Shown here: positions 25,975-34,487 of the stretch, one piece after another | Layout of the letters: every line of letters starts with the position of its first letter | Numbering within the stretch: position 1 is the first letter of the stretch | Assembly (NCBI GenBank): GCA_019058275.1 | Contig: JAHLVW010000094.1 | Coordinates: forward strand, 103,980-155,069 | Length of the DNA stretch: 51,090 nucleotides | DNA from: Candidatus Heimdallarchaeota archaeon | GTDB taxonomy: Archaea; Asgardarchaeota; Heimdallarchaeia; JABLTI01 | Direction: 5' to 3' | Translations under genes and position numbers: made by a program | The notes under the pieces: generated by a model | Database searches by the model: none | What the model was told of the DNA's origin: nothing | Seen by the model: only the letters and a program-made list of their open reading frames with translations

Positions 25975-26520
25975 TTACTTCTCTCTTTTTAGGTTTATTT
26001 CGAATTGAGCTAGGGATTTAGGTACCTTCTCTTTTTCAGTTACTTTTGCAAATTCCAATCCAATAACACCATTCAGTATTTCTCGTTTCTCTTCTTTAGA
26101 GAGCATGTAAATGTATCTTCCTTTGGGTATCTTTTTGGTAATTTCCTCAAAAACCTCATCAGGATGGTGTTGATCATATGGTCCATGGAAAAGAAAAATT
26201 TCTTCTTCAATCTTTGGCAATTCGCTCTTCATGTTAAATTTAACATTCTGTAGACTTGATTTACGCCATTTCCAAGGAGTAGAACCTTTAACGAAGTCGA
26301 TTACTCTTTCTTTTTGTGCTTGGTTTTTCATACCTGCTAGAACTATGTTAGCTAATACCAATCTCAAAATTCCATAAACAAAAGCAGGTACAACAACCAT
26401 TGTTTGTATCCATTTCTTATAAAAAGCCCATTCACTAAAAGGATCAAAAACAACTATCGTTGGTGCATTGAGTGTTTTATCAATTAATCCTTGAAGAATT
26501 ATACCACCACAGTAGCTTGC
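25975..26520 (-). pseudogene. alpha/beta-hydrolase copy 4, C-terminal part after in-frame TGA
   Basis: In the same frame as the upstream part, reading resumes directly after a TGA (26523-26521) with ASYCGGIILQGLID, then VVFDPFSEW, and runs to the stop at 25975. It matches the other three copies throughout, including a FHGPYDQHHP motif near the C-terminus. The ATG at 26400 lies well inside the homology and is unlikely to be a genuine start. The break is a single nonsense codon in the nucleophile elbow, so the copy is recent or barely decayed. Confidence 0.7.
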
Positions 26521-26940
26521 TCATAAGAGCACGAAATCTTGTTTATCTAATCCAAGATATTCTATTGCAAGACCAATATCCTTTGCAGTTCGTTTAATTG
26601 TGAGATCTGCTTTAAATCGTTTTTTTATTTTACTTGATGCTTTCTCTCGAGTTTCTAGAAAGTAATATTCTCCCTTTTCATGTAATGGTAAAGCAAAATC
26701 CTTCCATGACCATAATGTCGAATTAAAACCTAGAGCAAACAGTATTGGTCGTTTAGTTATTGGATTTTTAGGTTTATGGTGAAAGACCTGTATTTCATTA
26801 TCTTTTACAGGAATATAAAATGAATCACATATACCTTCTTCGTAAAAATCAGGTACTTCCCTTTCGTTTACTTTGATTAATTCCTCAATTTTCTTTAATT
26901 GCTCTTCTGTGACTTTGCTTTCCCTATAAGATGTGTTCAT
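26521..26940 (-). pseudogene. alpha/beta-hydrolase copy 4, N-terminal part
   Basis: Homologous to the N-terminal halves of the three intact copies upstream: FYEEGICDSFYIPVKDNE, HHKPKNPITKRPI and a G-F-N-S-T-L-W-S-W oxyanion-type loop. It ends at TGA 26523-26521, where the paralogues have Ser, Gly or Ala. The start ATG at 26940 is chosen because AGGAG lies about 11 bases upstream, and it aligns with the other N-termini; an upstream ATG lacks such a site. The truncated product would lack the nucleophile and the C-terminal half. Confidence 0.7.
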
Positions 26941-26977
26941 AATAATTCTATCTCCTGCCATCAATGAGATTTTGTGG

Positions 26978-27946
26978 TTAATCTTTATATATAGGAATTT
27001 CAAAAGATTTCAAACTTTCGGGCAATCCATCAGTTTTAGTTTTCATGGCAAATTCAGTAGCAATAACTCCTGCCAAAAGCTCACGATCTTCATCTTTAGT
27101 TTCCATAAAGATAAATCGACCCTTTGGTATTGCTTTTGCAAAATTGTAGTAATCAATTCTTGGATGATACTTATCTAATGGACCATGACAAATGAACAGT
27201 TCTGACTTAATCTCTGATAAATCATTAGAGATATCAAATTTCTTGTTTTGAAAGAAGCTCTGCTTAAACTTCCAAGGTTCAGCTCCTTGTAGAAATGCAA
27301 CCAATCTATCTTTTTGTGCTTGATTTTCCATTCTTGCTAAGGAAATTTTAGCAAAAATAGTTCTCATTGGTGATAATATGAAAAGAGGAACAATTCGCAT
27401 CATTACATTTGAAAAGAAATTTCCATAAACCCATTTTGTAACGGGATCAAATGTTACAACAGTTGGTGGTTCTATTAATTGTTGAATTAAAGATTGAAAA
27501 ATAACTGCACCACCATAACTGGCTCCATATAATACATGGTCTCTTTTGCTTAAACCGAGATAATCTATAACCTCAGGTAAATCTCTTGCAGATTGTTCTA
27601 TATCTAAACTTACTTTTCTATTTCGCTTTATTTTACTTGAAGCCTTCTCTCGTGTATCAACATAGAAGTATTCACCGATACCATGATGAGGTACATGGAA
27701 ATCTTTCCAAGTAAATGGTGCTGCTACATAACCGGGGAGGAAGACTATTGGTCTTTTAGTTAGACTCTTTTCTGGTTTATGGTAAAAGACTCTCAATTCA
27801 CCATCTTTTATAGGTATATATATTACTTCATTCACTCCTTCTTCACAAAACATAGGCACGTCTCTTCTACCTTTGTCAAGGTAAGTGTTTATCGACTGTT
27901 TTTGTTCAGTGGTAAGATTGAATATCTGGTTGTTATTTTCGGACAT
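26978..27946 (-). CDS. alpha/beta-hydrolase fold protein, copy 3
   Basis: 322 residues from ATG 27946, chosen over the TTG at 27961 because GGAG lies 9 bases before it. The fold is shown by RPIVFLPGYVAAPFTW (strand and oxyanion loop), DLPEVIDYLGL and the nucleophile elbow YGASYGG, a true G-x-S-x-G. The C-terminus has FICHGPLDKYHP but the usual G-H carrying the catalytic His is replaced by METKDEDRELLAG. No signal peptide is visible. It is one of four tandem copies, separated from its neighbours by about 25-40 bases. The substrate is unknown. Confidence 0.75.
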   Translation of the reverse strand: MSENNNQIFNLTTEQKQSINTYLDKGRRDVPMFCEEGVNEVIYIPIKDGELRVFYHKPEKSLTKRPIVFLPGYVAAPFTWKDFHVPHHGIGEYFYVDTREKASSKIKRNRKVSLDIEQSARDLPEVIDYLGLSKRDHVLYGASYGGAVIFQSLIQQLIEPPTVVTFDPVTKWVYGNFFSNVMMRIVPLFILSPMRTIFAKISLARMENQAQKDRLVAFLQGAEPWKFKQSFFQNKKFDISNDLSEIKSELFICHGPLDKYHPRIDYYNFAKAIPKGRFIFMETKDEDRELLAGVIATEFAMKTKTDGLPESLKSFEIPIYKD

Positions 27947-27969
27947 AATGCAAATCTCCAATTTGGTTA

Positions 27970-28935
27970 TTATTCTCTTTGAATTTCGATTTCGAATTTT
28001 TCAAAGAACTCTGGCAGTCCTTCCTCTTTAGTGTTCATAGCAAATTCCTTGGCAATAGCGCCTGCCAATAACTCACGATTCTCATCTTTAGTGTTCATGA
28101 AGAAAAACCTGCCTCTAGGGATCATCCTTGAGACTTTGTAGTAAATTTCCCTTGGATGGTACTTATCCTTTGGTCCATGAAAAAGAAAGACTTGGTTTTT
28201 AATTTCGTTTAAGTGAGGATAAAGATTAAAACTAGTATTTTGTAAAAGTGTTTTACGCCATTTCCAAGCAACAGCCTCATTAACAACTTCTGTATTCCTT
28301 TCCTTCTGTGATTGATTCTTCATATTTGCCATAACGATTTTTCCAAGAAGTCTTTTAAGAATTTCTAAGACAAAGGGTGGTGTCAAACCAAAGAAAATTT
28401 TAACTATGAACTTATGATGGACATATTTCGGAAAGGGATCAAAAGCAATTGTTGTACCTGCATTGTAGTATTTACTAACTAATCCCTGCAATAAAACTCC
28501 ACCACACCAACTGGCACTCATTAGAATGTAATCTCTCTTATCTATATTCAAATGCTTTATAACATCCCCAACATCTTTTGCCATTTGATCAATAGTGAAT
28601 TTTACCTTTCTTCCTCTTTGGATTTTGCTGGATTTCTTTTCTCGAGTGTCAATAATGTAATATTCACCTGTATCATGTGAAGGAATACTATAGAATCGCC
28701 AAGCCCAGGGTGGATTGCCAAATCCTGGAAAGAATACAATAGGTCTTTTGAATTTGTTATCTTCTGGTACATGGTGAAAGACTCTTAGCTCACCATCATC
28801 TACTGGAACATATAGTACTTCAGATTCACCTTCTTCGTAAAAAAACGGAACATCTCTTCTTGCTTTTTCAACAAAATTCTCTATTGCGTTTTTCTGTTCT
28901 GTATTTAATTGAAACATTTGTTTTAGATCTGCCAT
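27970..28935 (-). CDS. alpha/beta-hydrolase fold protein, copy 2
   Basis: 321 residues; the ATG follows GGTG by 7 bases. It has the same architecture as its neighbours: RPIVFFPGFGNPPWAW, DVGDVIKHLNIDKRD, and a nucleophile elbow reading SASWCGG, where the first Gly of the consensus is Ser. The C-terminal FHGPKDKYHP motif is kept, and again no G-H catalytic histidine is seen; MNTKDENRELLAGAI stands in its place. About half of the residues are shared with copies 1 and 3, so the duplications are not recent. Confidence 0.75.
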   Translation of the reverse strand: MADLKQMFQLNTEQKNAIENFVEKARRDVPFFYEEGESEVLYVPVDDGELRVFHHVPEDNKFKRPIVFFPGFGNPPWAWRFYSIPSHDTGEYYIIDTREKKSSKIQRGRKVKFTIDQMAKDVGDVIKHLNIDKRDYILMSASWCGGVLLQGLVSKYYNAGTTIAFDPFPKYVHHKFIVKIFFGLTPPFVLEILKRLLGKIVMANMKNQSQKERNTEVVNEAVAWKWRKTLLQNTSFNLYPHLNEIKNQVFLFHGPKDKYHPREIYYKVSRMIPRGRFFFMNTKDENRELLAGAIAKEFAMNTKEEGLPEFFEKFEIEIQRE

Positions 28936-28977
28936 TTATTGCACCGAATTCCCAAGACTTTATAATATATCAGCTTT

Positions 28978-29964
28978 TTAGATTTTTGGAGAAATTGGAG
29001 CATTTCTTTTCAGCTTAATTTCATAAAGTTCTAATTCAGGAGGAATGCCATCTTCCTTTGTTTTATAAGCGAATGAAGTTCCAATAGCACCAGCTAAGTA
29101 CTCTCTATTCTCATTTGCTGTATTCATATAAAAAAATCTGCCATTAGGTATGCTTCTAGCAATATTTTGGAAAGTTCCTTCTGGATGATATTTGTCTTTT
29201 GGACCATGAAAAACAAAAACTTGATCTTTTATTTCACGCAAATTCTTGGTTAGATTATAATTAATATTTTGTAAGCTAAATTTCCTCCAAATCCATGGTA
29301 CAGCAGCATCAATAGTATCCATGTTACGTTCTTTTTGTGCTTCATTCTTCATATTTGCCATAACTACCTTACCTATTAGGAATTTAATAGCTCCTAGTAC
29401 TGCTGGAGGTAAAACAGGCATTACTATTCGAACAAGTGCTCGATTTTGCTTCCATTCTACAAAAGGATCAAAAACAATTGCTGTTGGAGGTTTGAAGTAT
29501 CCTTTTATTAATCCTTGAAGAATTGCTCCTCCAGTCATACATGCAGCCATTAGAACATAATCACGTTTATCTAATCCAGTAAATTTTATCACTTCAGCAA
29601 TATCTTTCGCAATCTGATCAACTGTGAAATTTACTTTCCTATGTCGTCTTATTCTATTTGATTTCTTATCACGAGTCTCGAGATGATAATATTCTGCATA
29701 TCCGTGATGAGTGTGATGGAACTGCCTCCAAGTCCAAGGAGTTGTTCCAAATCCTGGAATGAAAAGAATAGGCCTTTTAGTAAGTATTTTTTTGGGTTTG
29801 TGATGGAAAACTCTGATTTCACCATCTTCAACAGGCACGTGAAAAATCTCTGATTCACCCTCATCATAAAAATTGGGGGTGTCTCTTTTGTGCTTCAGTA
29901 TTAATTCCTCTACTTTCTGCACTTGAATAGATGTAATTTTAAATTCATTTTCTGATATGGTCAC
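28978..29964 (-). CDS. alpha/beta-hydrolase fold protein, copy 1
   Basis: 328 residues from a GTG at 29964, preferred over the ATG at 29976 because GGTG lies 6 bases before it and the resulting N-terminus (TISENEFKIT) aligns with the other copies. Elbow AACMTGG puts Cys where the nucleophilic Ser normally sits. RPILFIPGFGTTPWTW and FHGPKDKYHP are conserved. It is the first gene of the four-copy minus-strand array. Ser in copies 2-4 versus Cys here suggests changed chemistry or loss of hydrolase activity. The substrate is unknown. Confidence 0.72.
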   Translation of the reverse strand: MTISENEFKITSIQVQKVEELILKHKRDTPNFYDEGESEIFHVPVEDGEIRVFHHKPKKILTKRPILFIPGFGTTPWTWRQFHHTHHGYAEYYHLETRDKKSNRIRRHRKVNFTVDQIAKDIAEVIKFTGLDKRDYVLMAACMTGGAILQGLIKGYFKPPTAIVFDPFVEWKQNRALVRIVMPVLPPAVLGAIKFLIGKVVMANMKNEAQKERNMDTIDAAVPWIWRKFSLQNINYNLTKNLREIKDQVFVFHGPKDKYHPEGTFQNIARSIPNGRFFYMNTANENREYLAGAIGTSFAYKTKEDGIPPELELYEIKLKRNAPISPKI

Positions 29965-30066
29965 AATAAACACCATTGTTGGAAATTGTTAGTAATATTG
30001 TTTGTAACTTTAGCATAGTAGAATAAATATTTTATTCATACTTGGTTATTATTTCATTAATAAGTT

Positions 30067-30103
30067 AAAATAATAAATCTCTTTAGAAGATAGTTCTAAA
30101 GAG
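30067..30103 (-). terminator. terminator of ACR3 gene
   Basis: CTCTTTAGAA (30079-30088), loop GATAG, TTCTAAAGAG (30094-30103) is a perfect 10-bp inverted repeat covering the stop codon of the ACR3 gene. On the minus strand it is followed by a T-rich stretch (ATTTATTATTTT). Confidence 0.6.
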
Positions 30104-31235
30104 TTTCAGTTGTTGGTGCTTGTTCTTCAATCTCCTCTTCTTTCTTCTTTTTCCCTTTCCAGAAATTCTTCTTGTTTAGAAATCTACCAAGATAAATAAG
30201 CCCTAACATTATTGGTACTTCCCAGAACAAACCCATTGTTGTACCTAGTGCAGCCATTGATCCCACACCATACATTCCTATAGCTGTAGCAATTGCTATC
30301 TCGAAATGACTTGAACTGCCAATAATTGTAGTTATAATGGCTTCTCTGTAACGCAGTTTTAGAAGTTTTGTTGTTAATATATTATATCCAACTACAATTA
30401 CGAAACCAACTAAAAGTGGAATGGAAATCCATAATAATTCTAACGGATTGTCAATGAGAACTTGACCATTTATAGCAAAGAGTACAATTAGTGTTAATAA
30501 GAGCGCAACCATAGAAATCTTACCAACAACTGGTCGGTATTTATTATCAAACCATTCTTGATCTTTTGCCTTAACTAATAACTTCTTACTTACAAAACCA
30601 AGAATTAATGGAATTCCAATGAAGAGAGATACAGTGATAAATAACCATAATCTATCAATAGCAATATTTTGGATCCCAGTAAGTAAAGAAACAATTGGAA
30701 CATAAAGAAATATGATTGTTATTGTGTTAATTGTTGTGTTAATCACATTCTGTTCTTGATTACCTTTCGAGAGTGATCCCCAAACCAAAACCATAGCAGT
30801 ACATGGACTGGAACCAAGCAGAATAACTGCGACAATTAATTGATCAGCATTAAGCAGGTTCCTTAAAATCAAATATCCAAGTCCTGCTGCAATTAGTGGA
30901 GCTATGATCCAATTTGATACAAGAGCAAGAACTATTGGCAGAGGATTTTTTCCTAGCTTCTTCAATTCTGATAACTGCAAGTTGAGTAATGCTGGATACA
31001 TCATAAAGAATAAGCAGATACCAATTGGTATGTTGATTTTATAAACTGTCCAACCACTTAACGTATCACCAATAATTGGCAAATATCTTGAGAGTAGAAT
31101 ACCAATCCCCATACAGAGAACAACCCAAAGAGCTAAGTATTTTTCAAAAAATCCAAGTTTATGCTCTTTCTCAATGACCGTCGTAGGTATAATTTCATCT
31201 TTTAGATCTGAAGATTCTATTGATACTTCGTCCAT
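30096..31235 (-). CDS. acr3: ACR3-family arsenite efflux permease
   Basis: 379 residues, about ten membrane helices between residues 28 and 355 with charged cytoplasmic tails. The diagnostic ACR3 residues are present: C145 in LLGSSPCTAMVLVW and E339 in GLFWEVPIML, both needed for As(III) transport in characterised ACR3 proteins. It exports arsenite using the proton gradient. It is divergent from the arsM-arsR pair across a 110-base region, and the shared promoter region suggests arsenite-induced expression. It has its own terminator. Confidence 0.9.
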   Translation of the reverse strand: MDEVSIESSDLKDEIIPTTVIEKEHKLGFFEKYLALWVVLCMGIGILLSRYLPIIGDTLSGWTVYKINIPIGICLFFMMYPALLNLQLSELKKLGKNPLPIVLALVSNWIIAPLIAAGLGYLILRNLLNADQLIVAVILLGSSPCTAMVLVWGSLSKGNQEQNVINTTINTITIIFLYVPIVSLLTGIQNIAIDRLWLFITVSLFIGIPLILGFVSKKLLVKAKDQEWFDNKYRPVVGKISMVALLLTLIVLFAINGQVLIDNPLELLWISIPLLVGFVIVVGYNILTTKLLKLRYREAIITTIIGSSSHFEIAIATAIGMYGVGSMAALGTTMGLFWEVPIMLGLIYLGRFLNKKNFWKGKKKKEEEIEEQAPTTETL

Positions 31236-31294
31236 TTCTGTTCCTTCATTTTTCTATTGTACACTTCATTTAATGTTCCTCTCTGAAAACAAGG

Positions 31295-31303
31295 TATATA
31301 AAA
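31295..31303 (+). promoter_or_regulatory. TATA-box candidate for arsM-arsR
   Basis: AAGGTATATAAAAAG holds a strong archaeal TATA box. The predicted start of transcription, about 25 bases downstream, falls inside the palindrome at 31311-31332. Confidence 0.5.
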
Positions 31304-31310
31304 AGTTTTT

Positions 31311-31332
31311 TATATGAAAAATATTTCATATA
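31311..31332. promoter_or_regulatory. palindromic operator candidate for ArsR
   Basis: TATATGAAA (31311-31319), spacer AATA, TTTCATATA (31324-31332): a perfect 9-4-9 inverted repeat between the TATA box and the arsM start. Binding of the downstream-encoded ArsR here would block initiation of arsM-arsR. This follows the usual ArsR mechanism but is inferred from position. Confidence 0.55.
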
Positions 31333-31345
31333 CCCAGGGATATAA

Positions 31346-32113
31346 ATGACTGATTCAAAAGAATACATAAAGAAACGATATGCAAAAGCATTAGAAAAGG
31401 CACAAGAAAAAAACACTAGCTGTTGTGATTCGAGTGAACCAGCACCAAAACAAGAGGAAAGCGCATGCTGTTCTAACAAACCTATTCTTCTACCTAAGAA
31501 ACAAGAAATAGTGATTCCGAGTTTTGGTTCTACGTCTGATCTAGCTAAAAAGGCAAATCTCGAAGAGGGTGATGTTGTAGTTGATTTTGGCAGTGGACCA
31601 GGGCATGATCTTTTAAGTGTTGCGAAATTGGTAGGAAAGAAAGGAAAAGCAATTGGCATAGATTTCACTCCAGAAATGATTGAACATGCAACTGATCTAG
31701 CTAAAAAGATGTCATTGGATAATGTTGAAGTAAAGCAAGGTGATATTGCAAATGTTCCATTAGAGGATAACATCGCTGATGTTGTAATATCAAACTGTGT
31801 TATTAATCTCTCTGCTAACAAATATGATGTATTTAAGGAAGCATTTAGAATTTTAAAACTTGGTGGACGATTGGTTGATTCAGATATAATAGCTGCACAA
31901 GAATTACCTGAAAGCCTTAGAAAAGATAAAGATGCTTGGTGTGGTTGTATAGGCGGAGCTCTTACTCAAGAAGGTTATGTTGAAGCAATTAAAAAAGCTG
32001 GATTTAGTGATATAACTGTAGATATAGAATCTGAACGTACAGGAAAAATTAACTGGGAAGGTAATGATTATCTGATACATTCTGGTATTATCCGAGCCAC
32101 AAAACCAGAATAG
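31346..32113 (+). CDS. arsM: arsenite S-adenosylmethionine methyltransferase
   Basis: 255 residues. SAM-binding motif VVDFGSGPGHDLLSVAKLVG, followed by GIDFTPEMIEHA; then ISNCVINL (C151) and WCGCIGGAL (C199, C201), the cysteines that bind As(III) in ArsM proteins. Further cysteine pairs (SCCDSSE, SACCSNK) near residues 27-47 may bind metalloid as well. The enzyme methylates arsenite to methylated and volatile arsenicals in the cytosol. It forms an operon with the ArsR gene (24-base gap) and is divergent from acr3. Confidence 0.9.
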   Translation: MTDSKEYIKKRYAKALEKAQEKNTSCCDSSEPAPKQEESACCSNKPILLPKKQEIVIPSFGSTSDLAKKANLEEGDVVVDFGSGPGHDLLSVAKLVGKKGKAIGIDFTPEMIEHATDLAKKMSLDNVEVKQGDIANVPLEDNIADVVISNCVINLSANKYDVFKEAFRILKLGGRLVDSDIIAAQELPESLRKDKDAWCGCIGGALTQEGYVEAIKKAGFSDITVDIESERTGKINWEGNDYLIHSGIIRATKPE

Positions 32114-32137
32114 CTGGAAAAGAAGAATTAAAGTCAA

Positions 32138-32620
32138 TTGGATAATGGACCGAGAATTATGAACTCAGATGATAGCAAAGACTCAAAGAAACAACAAGTA
32201 AAAATTGTTGAAATAAAAGGTACTGAAGATATTAAGGATTTAAACGATATCATAGATAAAACAGACCTGAATCAGATTTGCTGTGTATCCAAAGATAGAA
32301 ATGAATACATTACAGATATCGATTATTTTGAGGAAGCTGACAATTTTTCATCAGTTTTAAAATTGGTTTCAAATCCAATTCGACTAAAAATTCTCTTAAT
32401 TCTCTTAGATAAGGATTGGGCTTGCAATTGTGAATTTGAATCAGCATTTGACGAACACCAAACATTAATCTCCCATCATCTGAGGAATCTCCGAGAAGGG
32501 GGGTTAATTACTTTTAAAAAGAAAGGACAATGGAAATTCTACAAGATTGTTGACGAAGCTCGTCCTTTCTCAGAAAAACTTCGAAGTCTAATTCTTGTTC
32601 TGCCAAAGGATACAAAATAG
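32138..32620 (+). CDS. arsR: ArsR-family metalloregulator
   Basis: 160 residues from TTG 32138; ATG 32159 is an alternative start. Residues ~70-140 form the ArsR winged helix: LKLVSNPIRLKILLIL, DEHQTLISHHLRNLREGGL (recognition helix) and the wing FKKKGQWKFYKI. C96 and C98 in WACNCEFE lie where ArsR proteins bind As(III). The first 65 residues are an extra acidic, Lys-rich extension with CC (91-92 nt codons at about 32280), uncommon for ArsR. It is expected to repress the ars genes by binding the palindrome at 31311-31332 and to release with arsenite. Confidence 0.85.
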   Translation: MDNGPRIMNSDDSKDSKKQQVKIVEIKGTEDIKDLNDIIDKTDLNQICCVSKDRNEYITDIDYFEEADNFSSVLKLVSNPIRLKILLILLDKDWACNCEFESAFDEHQTLISHHLRNLREGGLITFKKKGQWKFYKIVDEARPFSEKLRSLILVLPKDTK

Positions 32621-32630
32621 GCTGATTAAA

Positions 32631-32952
32631 ATGCCAATGCCTGAATGGATTCAAAAAGATAGGTTAGTGGCAAGTAAGTATAGAATCAATAGAAAATACC
32701 TCGACATTCCAAAAGAATACAATTTATCGAGGGGAAAAAATACAAAGCACTGATAAGTGGGCTTGGTTTAAGTATGTTGTAATTAGTCAGAAATATGGTA
32801 AATATTGGGTTCGTTACACCGATGGTATTTATGAATGCAATTGTCCTTTTTTTAAGCATCGTAGAATTTGCTCACATATTCTAGGGGTAGCTTAGTTAAC
32901 TGAAGTTTGGCCTGAAAAGGAATCTATATTTCCCACAAAAGAAGATAAATAA
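32631..32952 (+). pseudogene. SWIM zinc-finger protein, degenerate
   Basis: Too broken to be a long frame. ATG 32631 opens 40 codons (MPMPEWIQKDRLVASKYR) that end at TGA 32751. In the +1 frame reading continues with STDKWAWFKYVVISQKYGKY and then YECNCPFFKHRRICSHILGV, a clear SWIM zinc finger (CxC...CxH). A TAG at 32893-32895 follows, yet the same frame then runs another 18 sensible codons to a TAA at 32950-32952. One frameshift around 32700-32750 and one nonsense codon therefore separate it from an intact gene of about 107 codons. SWIM domains bind DNA or proteins. It lies 10 bases after the arsR stop. Confidence 0.65.
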
Positions 32953-32956
32953 TCAA

Positions 32957-33823
32957 CTAAGAACCAGGTTGTACCATAAGGTCACTTTCTATCAATAATT
33001 CTTGAATTGATTTTTCTGTTAGATCAATTGTTGTTCTAAGGTCCTCTATAATACAATCACGTAAAAATCTTAACAAATTTGGTAATTGTCTTAAATCTCG
33101 AATTATGAAATCAGGATTTTGTTCTTGTAAATGAGGTTTCACAAATTTCATAATCTTCTCATTCATAGCAACCGTTAATGTTCCTGCTCGTTTGCCTGCA
33201 ATCACATCGCTAGCTTGATCACCAATTGAGATTACCTCATCAGCTTTTAAGTCCAGAATTTTCATTGCTTTAAACATACCAGTTGCATTTGGTTTAATGA
33301 GTTTCACATCATCACGAGTAAGTACAAGATCAAATTCCTTTATTTCAGGTATTTTTTCTTTAGCAATATTGATAACCTGTTTGCTGGAATTTGTTAATAA
33401 AACTAATTTGTAATCTTGAGCTAATATTTCTCTAAGAACCTCTCTAACGCCAATGGTTGGAACAATTGTTTTACGATTTTTAGCATAAATGATTGCTGTT
33501 GTTATTACAAATTTTAGTGATTGGAAGTTTGTCATTCCAAATCTTTTTCCCATATTGAAAGCAAATTTGAAGAGACTGGTTTTATTTGGTTGCTTCTCTA
33601 AAGTGTTTAACATTGTAAAACCTTCTAAGGAAGCATCAGCAATTTGCTGATCTGTAATATCGGGCTTTGCCATTAATGCAGCACTAACAATTGGCCAACC
33701 TATTCTAACTTGGAAAGAAGAAATAACTCCATCAAAATCGAATATAATCCCTTTTATTTTTGAACCAATGCTTGTTGAAGTTAGTTCAGTAGATGGTATA
33801 GTCTGTGTATTGCTAGAATTCAT
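32957..33823 (-). CDS. HAD-superfamily hydrolase
   Basis: 288 residues. HAD motif I is IIFDFDGV (D29 nucleophile, D31 acid), motif II LVLLTNSS, motif III lysine in LIKPNATG, and motif IV SIGDQASDV. The helical cap between residues ~45 and 120 fits a phosphoglycolate-phosphatase-like (subfamily I) enzyme. The first 20 residues, rich in Ser and Thr, precede the fold and the last 40 residues are an extra helical tail. The substrate cannot be told from sequence; small phosphorylated metabolites are typical. Confidence 0.8.
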   Translation of the reverse strand: MNSSNTQTIPSTELTSTSIGSKIKGIIFDFDGVISSFQVRIGWPIVSAALMAKPDITDQQIADASLEGFTMLNTLEKQPNKTSLFKFAFNMGKRFGMTNFQSLKFVITTAIIYAKNRKTIVPTIGVREVLREILAQDYKLVLLTNSSKQVINIAKEKIPEIKEFDLVLTRDDVKLIKPNATGMFKAMKILDLKADEVISIGDQASDVIAGKRAGTLTVAMNEKIMKFVKPHLQEQNPDFIIRDLRQLPNLLRFLRDCIIEDLRTTIDLTEKSIQELLIESDLMVQPGS

Positions 33824-34078
33824 TTTAAATAACCTTATGACTTGTATTAGTTTAAAACCAACCTTTTTTATCCGTTCTTTACAATTAATTTAAACATATT
33901 GTTTAGTGTTCTTGAATATTCGGATATGTACGTTTAATTTTCAAACAGGTTTTTTGTTAGAAAATAAAATACATAGATAGTGAAATTGTAGTTTGTTGTA
34001 ATTCACCAACCTTAATAAACTTCCATTTCTTATTATTCAATAATTATATATTCAATAACTTGAATTTGAGGAAAGTAG

Positions 34079-34471
34079 ATGGATTCCAGTAGTGCAATGA
34101 GTCTCTATATACTAATAGTCATAATTGTTGCTTTAATAGCAAATATCATATTCTATCGTTTAGTTTTTAAGAAAAAGAAAAGAAAGAAAGCAAATTTATT
34201 TTCATGGCTTACTACTCTTGGAATTATGGTTCCTATTAGTTTAGGTTTGGTATTTCCTTTTGCGAGAGCAGCAGAATTTGATGATCCTGGTGGTGGTATT
34301 GGATTTGCTTTGTTGATGTTTGCTATCATATTACCAGCTTTTTGGTTTTTACCCACTACAATTTATCTTGGCATAAGAGCCATTTTCATTGCTATTACTA
34401 AAAGACGTGAAAGAGAGATAATATCAGATACTATAGTAAATGCAGAATTAACAAAAGTAGAAGAAGATTAA
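34079..34471 (+). CDS. small membrane protein
   Basis: 130 residues; the ATG follows GAGG by 8 bases. Three hydrophobic segments: residues 7-27, followed by a very basic loop (KKKKRKK), ~41-62, and ~75-107. The positive-inside rule puts the basic loop and the C-terminal charged tail in the cytoplasm. No family is recognised. It is convergent with the creatininase-family gene and stands alone. Confidence 0.6.
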   Translation: MDSSSAMSLYILIVIIVALIANIIFYRLVFKKKKRKKANLFSWLTTLGIMVPISLGLVFPFARAAEFDDPGGGIGFALLMFAIILPAFWFLPTTIYLGIRAIFIAITKRREREIISDTIVNAELTKVEED

Positions 34472-34487
34472 AACAGAATACTTCTTC
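34460..34487. terminator. hairpin across stops of convergent genes
   Basis: GAAGAAG (34460-34466) and CTTCTTC (34481-34487) form a perfect 7-bp inverted repeat with a 14-base loop. It covers the stop codons of both convergent genes. It may terminate transcription from both sides, although no long T run follows. Confidence 0.4.

Noticed and set aside
31270..31821. 183-codon minus-strand frame over arsM
   Set aside because: It is a shadow of arsM, whose SAM motif and As-binding cysteines are unmistakable; the antisense translation has no family features.
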